This document shows positions 61,801-64,000 of a stretch of DNA of 64,000 nucleotides, piece by piece. The stretch is from Pontibacter sp. G13 (GTDB lineage: Bacteria; Bacteroidota; Bacteroidia; J057), in the NCBI RefSeq assembly GCF_031851795.1, contig NZ_CP134696.1, positions 6,634,001 to 6,698,000 on the forward strand. The letters run 5' to 3'. The translations under genes were made by a program, and so were the position numbers. Under the pieces are notes generated by a model. That model saw nothing but the letters and a program-made list of their open reading frames with translations. It was not told the DNA's origin and ran no database searches. How positions within the stretch are numbered: position 1 is the stretch's first letter; each line of letters opens with the position of its first letter.

Positions 61801-64000
61801 AGCCGTTGACGTCCGTGACCGTCAAGCTCACGGTGTAGGTGCCTTGATTGGTCGGATAGACATGGACCGGGTCCTGAACCGCAGAAGAGGTTCCATCTCC
61901 AAAGTCCCATTGGTAGGTAATTCCGAATCCAGTCGATTGGTTAGTGAAGCTCACCAGTCCTCCGGGACAGATCGTGGTATCATTGGTCGTGAAGGCGGCC
62001 GAAGGGAAGGTCGGATTGATCATGCCGGGTTGAACCAGCGTATCCGTACATCCCAAATTGTCCGAAACCACCAAGGTGACATCGAAGCTTCCCGGTGTCT
62101 GGTACGTGTGAGCGGGGTTCTGCGCATTCGAAGTGTTCCCATCTCCGAAATCCCATTGCCAACCCGTGATATTCGAAGTGGCCGGAACAGTCGTGGCCGT
62201 GCTGGTAAATAAGACGCCAAGCGGTGCACAGCCATCGGTGGTATTCACAGTGAAGTCAGCGATCGGGCCTGTGATGTTGACGACGTTGTTGACGATCATG
62301 GTGTCCAGACAGCCATCGGCATTTTGGACGATCAGGGTCACATCGAAATTCCCCGGGGTGGAGTAGAGGTGCGAAGGATTGGCTACGGTAGAAGTGTCTC
62401 CATCTCCAAAGTCCCAAAAATAGGAGACCGCATTGGTGGAATTATTGGAGAAGTCAATCAGCTGTCCGGTACATCCATTGGGGGATGAAGCGGTGAAATT
62501 GGCAACTGGTGGGAAGATGTTAATCGTCTGGGTTGCCGAGCTTGCACATCCCGTGGAATCATTGGTCACCACAAGGGTCACGTCATAGGTCCCGTTGGCG
62601 GTGTAGGTATGGGAGGTGTTTTGGGTGGTGTCGGAATTGCCATCTCCAAAGTCCCAATACCACGTGTGCGGCATCAGGGAAGCATCGGTGAGGTTGACAT
62701 TGAGCGGTACTTCGCATCCGGTAGTCGGAGTCATGAAAAAATCCGCAATCGGTCCCAATACCTGAATGTAGTCGGGCTTGACCAAGGTGTCGAGACAGCC
62801 ATAATTCTCCACGATCAGGACGACATCAAAGGTACCGGTATCGCCATACTGGTGGGTGGGATTTTGAAGCTGCGAAAAGCCGCCATCTCCAAAGCTCCAT
62901 TCCCAGTCGGTCCCGACATTGGACTGGTCGAGGAAGGACACCGGGTCTTCGGCACAGACAATAACTGGATTGGCTGCGAACTGAACCGTAGCTGGAACCC
63001 CAGCTTCGATGAATTGATAGACCGCTGTATCTCTACAGCCAGTGGCCGTCTGGACGATCAGTTGAGACTCAAACAGTCCCACTGCGTTGTAGACATGATT
63101 GGGAGATTGAATGAAGGAAGAACCGCCATCTCCAAAATCCCAGATCCAGTTTGTGATGGAGTCATTGGGGGAAACCGACAGGTCAAGGAAATCTACCGAC
63201 AATGGAATACACCCAGCCACCGAATCTGGCACAAATGCTGCGGTCGGCCTCACGATCTGGACATAATTGGGCTGGTTGAGGGTATCGGTACAGCCATTGG
63301 CATTTTCCACGATCAGCGTGATGCTGTAGAATCCCGGGGTCGTGTAGACATGTGAGGGATTGGAAACGTTGGCCGTTGTGCCATCCCCAAAATCCCAAGT
63401 CCAAGCGACCACATTGCTGGAAGTGTCCGTGAAATTGACGACAAAAGGAACCTCGCAACCCAATGGATCGGAGCTCATGAATTGGGCGCTCGGGCTTTCC
63501 CCAACTGTCATGAACGCCGATTGAACCAAGGTGTCCTGACAACCTGCTGAGTTCGTGGTGATCAAGGTGACGTCGTAGCTGCCGGGAGTCTGGTAGACAT
63601 GCTGAGGCATCGGCCCCGAGTAGGTCGTTCCATCTCCATAATCCCAAAAGAAGGTCGCGCCACCTATCGAATTGTTGATGAATGTGACGGTCTCACCTAC
63701 ACATGCGGAATTGCTCGGAACGCTGAAGGCAGCTACCGGAGGATCGAGCTGGATCGCATTGGGCGCGATGATGGTGTCTGCACAACCGCCCGGATCAGAA
63801 ATGATCAGGGAAACCGTATAGATGCCCGCTGCGGTGTAGGTGTGACCGGGGTTGGGTTGGGTGGAGGTGCCGCCATCTCCAAAGTCCCATTCGTAGCCAT
63901 AGGTTCCCGCTGGAGTCACCGAAGAGGTGAAATTGACCGAGTAGGGAATCTGACAGGACTGTGGCGAGCTCCAGGCGATAGACCCATTGGGCGCTTGGGT
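55823..64000 (-). CDS. Giant PKD-repeat cell-surface protein with CHU_C T9SS domain, N-terminus off window
   Basis: About 2725 C-terminal residues are visible and the frame is open to position 64000, so the apparent GTG start at 63919 is not a real start. Twenty-seven PKD-type modules of about 83 residues follow one another. Most carry the core WDFGDG, an HxY/T-x-x-G-x-Y-x-V-x-L segment and an NGC-x-D pair of cysteine-bearing segments (GC near the start and NGC near the end of each module), suggesting one disulphide per module. After them are four fibronectin-III-like units (for example VRIAWEPV, IVLNWNHYQGW, ILIEWEPF, NYLNWTPYFEW) and a gliding-motility-type C-terminal domain (APNAFTPNGDGTNEYF, IFDRWGELIFQS, GVYVYKV). 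The protein should be exported by T9SS and may be an adhesin or gliding filament. Confidence 0.92.
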   Translation of the reverse strand, partial: TQAPNGSIAWSSPQSCQIPYSVNFTSSVTPAGTYGYEWDFGDGGTSTQPNPGHTYTAAGIYTVSLIISDPGGCADTIIAPNAIQLDPPVAAFSVPSNSACVGETVTFINNSIGGATFFWDYGDGTTYSGPMPQHVYQTPGSYDVTLITTNSAGCQDTLVQSAFMTVGESPSAQFMSSDPLGCEVPFVVNFTDTSSNVVAWTWDFGDGTTANVSNPSHVYTTPGFYSITLIVENANGCTDTLNQPNYVQIVRPTAAFVPDSVAGCIPLSVDFLDLSVSPNDSITNWIWDFGDGGSSFIQSPNHVYNAVGLFESQLIVQTATGCRDTAVYQFIEAGVPATVQFAANPVIVCAEDPVSFLDQSNVGTDWEWSFGDGGFSQLQNPTHQYGDTGTFDVVLIVENYGCLDTLVKPDYIQVLGPIADFFMTPTTGCEVPLNVNLTDASLMPHTWYWDFGDGNSDTTQNTSHTYTANGTYDVTLVVTNDSTGCASSATQTINIFPPVANFTASSPNGCTGQLIDFSNNSTNAVSYFWDFGDGDTSTVANPSHLYSTPGNFDVTLIVQNADGCLDTMIVNNVVNITGPIADFTVNTTDGCAPLGVLFTSTATTVPATSNITGWQWDFGDGNTSNAQNPAHTYQTPGSFDVTLVVSDNLGCTDTLVQPGMINPTFPSAAFTTNDTTICPGGLVSFTNQSTGFGITYQWDFGDGTSSAVQDPVHVYPTNQGTYTVSLTVTDVNGCVSTTSVNDLVSVGPPTANFFAAPTQQNCPPLNVSFTDQSSANATQWFWDFGDGSTSTLPNPNKIYGLPGDYTVTLIVQTAQGCRDTLVMDDLIDLSGPEGSFTFTPLAGCSPLEVDFTATTVGAVNWTWDFGDGALGFGQTTSHIYTQDTIAFPTLVVEDTAGCVLAIQASDSIVVQAGPIPGLTIDVTQTCTGQTVSFTDQSFSAVPITQYIWDFGDGTGSSNPNPQHVYAGPGTYPVNLTVINANGCVDSLNTPLNISVNTPPTASFVMSTNSGCSPLPVSFSDSSQGVVPIVDWQWDFGDGNTATGGSPNHVFTTPGLYTIQLVITDFNGCVDSISQIVTVAASPVVDFIVSSQVGCAPKDVQFTDLTTSSNAIATWFWDFGDGNTSNAQNPLHQYQVNGQFDVGLTVTDVNGCVGTNLKPDLVVLSPPTAAFVSNVAPGCPPLASAFNANPSNGDTTLVDYFWDFGDGTTGTGSFATHVYYQTGTFDITLVVTDALGCQDTLVDTAHVQINTPPVADLTLSDSFLCAPATLDAFSNSTAGGSPIFTYSIDFGNGIVSNSPNASSLYAVPGSYTVTHIVSDVNGCSDTLIKPVVVYDPPTAAISVSDSVGCASSAFQFIGENPPPSLISSFQWDFGDGTTSNLQFPSHSFGANGSYDVTLWVTDVNGCTDSLTEQDLVVISGPQADFVPDSIKACPGVILNFADASTSDTTIVDWLWDFGDGNSDNTPNPTHSYATSGSYDVTLTISDANGCTQTVTKPGAVSIYQLPTADFLLSDIAGCLPFDLTLSDTSQAGDAPLVNFFWDFGNGNNFAGQTAMQNYSTAGIYDITLTVTDQNGCSDSEIKSIEVYDLPVTDFQASETQGCAPKAINFTSTTSGPVGVSTWSWSFGDGGVSSAANPTHFYGVNGYYDITLVVTDANGCKDSLTKPSFILFDDPQVSFTLSDTTACEGALVSFTDQSVSDTTFSSWFWEFGDGGLSAEQHPTHAYTSPGTYTVILTATDSLGCSASDTLIQAVQVWDPPTANFARSDTAGCAPLTVSFGDISTGVGVAISGWNWDLGNFNQASNPNPVSTYLNPGMYDIELVATDARGCTDTIVKQVEVYGPPSTNFIASKTLLCVGEQVDFTDLSGGLFAMDTWLWDFGDGNISNLQNPTHAYQAAGFYTVTLVAFDVNGCVDTLIAPNLIEVTEPTAQFATINSPGCPGTTVSFTDQSIADTTLVGWLWEFGTGDSSTLPVPSYTYSQSGLYDVSLTVTNLLGCTHTVTVPQAVEIYQTPEAAFTVPSLEGCVPYVLDAQDATPVNAITQWVWLLDGQVTASGPLATFLLDSVRTYELSLAIVDGNGCPDTATQTITVNPTPNVDFGASDTVGCAPAIIIFSDSTPGLGISYEWSFGDGNGDNVQNPIHTYAEDGDYSIQLVVTDINGCVDSLIKEDFIHLSRPEGDFVVQYTPDCPPIQATFTATSNSPRGIESFYWNTGDGNTAYGNPYIHTYLDTGTYDISLVLRDSLGCETTIDKPAEVAVYGVRIPDPVTIHYVTVLNDEDVRIAWEPVLEDDFGVYLLYREDVNNPGTWILIHETPSAFDTLFVDAGAGVLNTRLNSYCYKVTHRNYCGTEGSLNAARTHCTIEVEANPIPDRIVLNWNHYQGWNEVDHYEIFRAPSYNTAAAQFLDIVPGFVNAYVDSATNCFNSYTYRVEAVGMEPLHESWSDTTHAINQKSEPSQATDLIRATVENNEDILIEWEPFIMRDITDIFLEKSADNGSNWLTVAQLPPTDVQYLDTEVNVQESPYTYRLVAKDSCGFTSPYSNIGTTILLEARTENFVNYLNWTPYFEWAGDVDFYEIQLYHQAAGDYIQVGVVNNQQLGYTDTTFIDQSEYCYRIVAHERGGRRATSFSNEVCVPITPRLEAPNAFTPNGDGTNEYFTFRGIYINTFEVQIFDRWGELIFQSNSLFDSWDGRYKGMPAPEGVYVYKVVATANDGKPFLLSGSITLLR

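Overview
The window comes from a member of the phylum Bacteroidota. Three proteins end in type IX secretion (T9SS) C-terminal domains, the -7 promoter boxes I can see have the form TAnnTTTG, glucosamine-6-phosphate deaminase carries the PIG-L extension typical of the phylum, and OmpA proteins have TPR, beta-propeller and CRD domains. I cannot place it below phylum; a marine or freshwater Cytophagia or Saprospiria type would fit.

Layout. 1-7.4 kb: amino-sugar and peptidoglycan recycling genes (truncated murQ, nagB-PIG-L, a DeoR regulator, a GH3-C/serine-hydrolase fusion, an M23 lipoprotein). 7.4-13.7 kb: a T9SS surface protein with 18 cysteine-bracketed modules of about 87 residues, six of them almost identical at DNA level. 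14-19 kb: glyoxylate shunt (XRE/IrrE-like regulator divergent from aceB-aceA, with inverted repeats between them), followed by a strongly structured candidate ncRNA with its own terminator. 19.4-25.5 kb: an MBOAT/SGNH acetylation pair, small envelope proteins, an MFS transporter and a DUF3137 protein. 25.7-29.1 kb: a PD-(D/E)XK nuclease fused to an SF1 helicase. 29.4-40.2 kb: an S15-type hydrolase, a TonB-C protein, two tandem PorE-like OmpA proteins and a T9SS-tagged di-haem cytochrome c peroxidase.

40.4-55.5 kb is a type I-B CRISPR-Cas locus. A wyl-cas8-cas7-cas5-cas3-cas6-cas1-cas2-cas4 operon lies between two arrays (19 and 34 spacers), and operon and arrays are all read on the minus strand. 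The interference genes look intact. cas1 is broken by a 1272-bp IS3-family element with a 3-bp target duplication just before the last metal-ligand segment, and again by a frameshift at a G5 run, so spacer acquisition is probably dead while interference may still work. The 37-nt repeats have an unusually variable, combinatorial end, spacers are duplicated within both arrays, and a perfect 44-bp palindrome caps the old end of array 1.

55.8-64 kb: the C-terminal 2.7 kilo-residues of a giant PKD-repeat protein with a gliding-motility-type (CHU_C) T9SS domain, running off the window. Calls rest on motif and fold recognition by eye; no database search was run.
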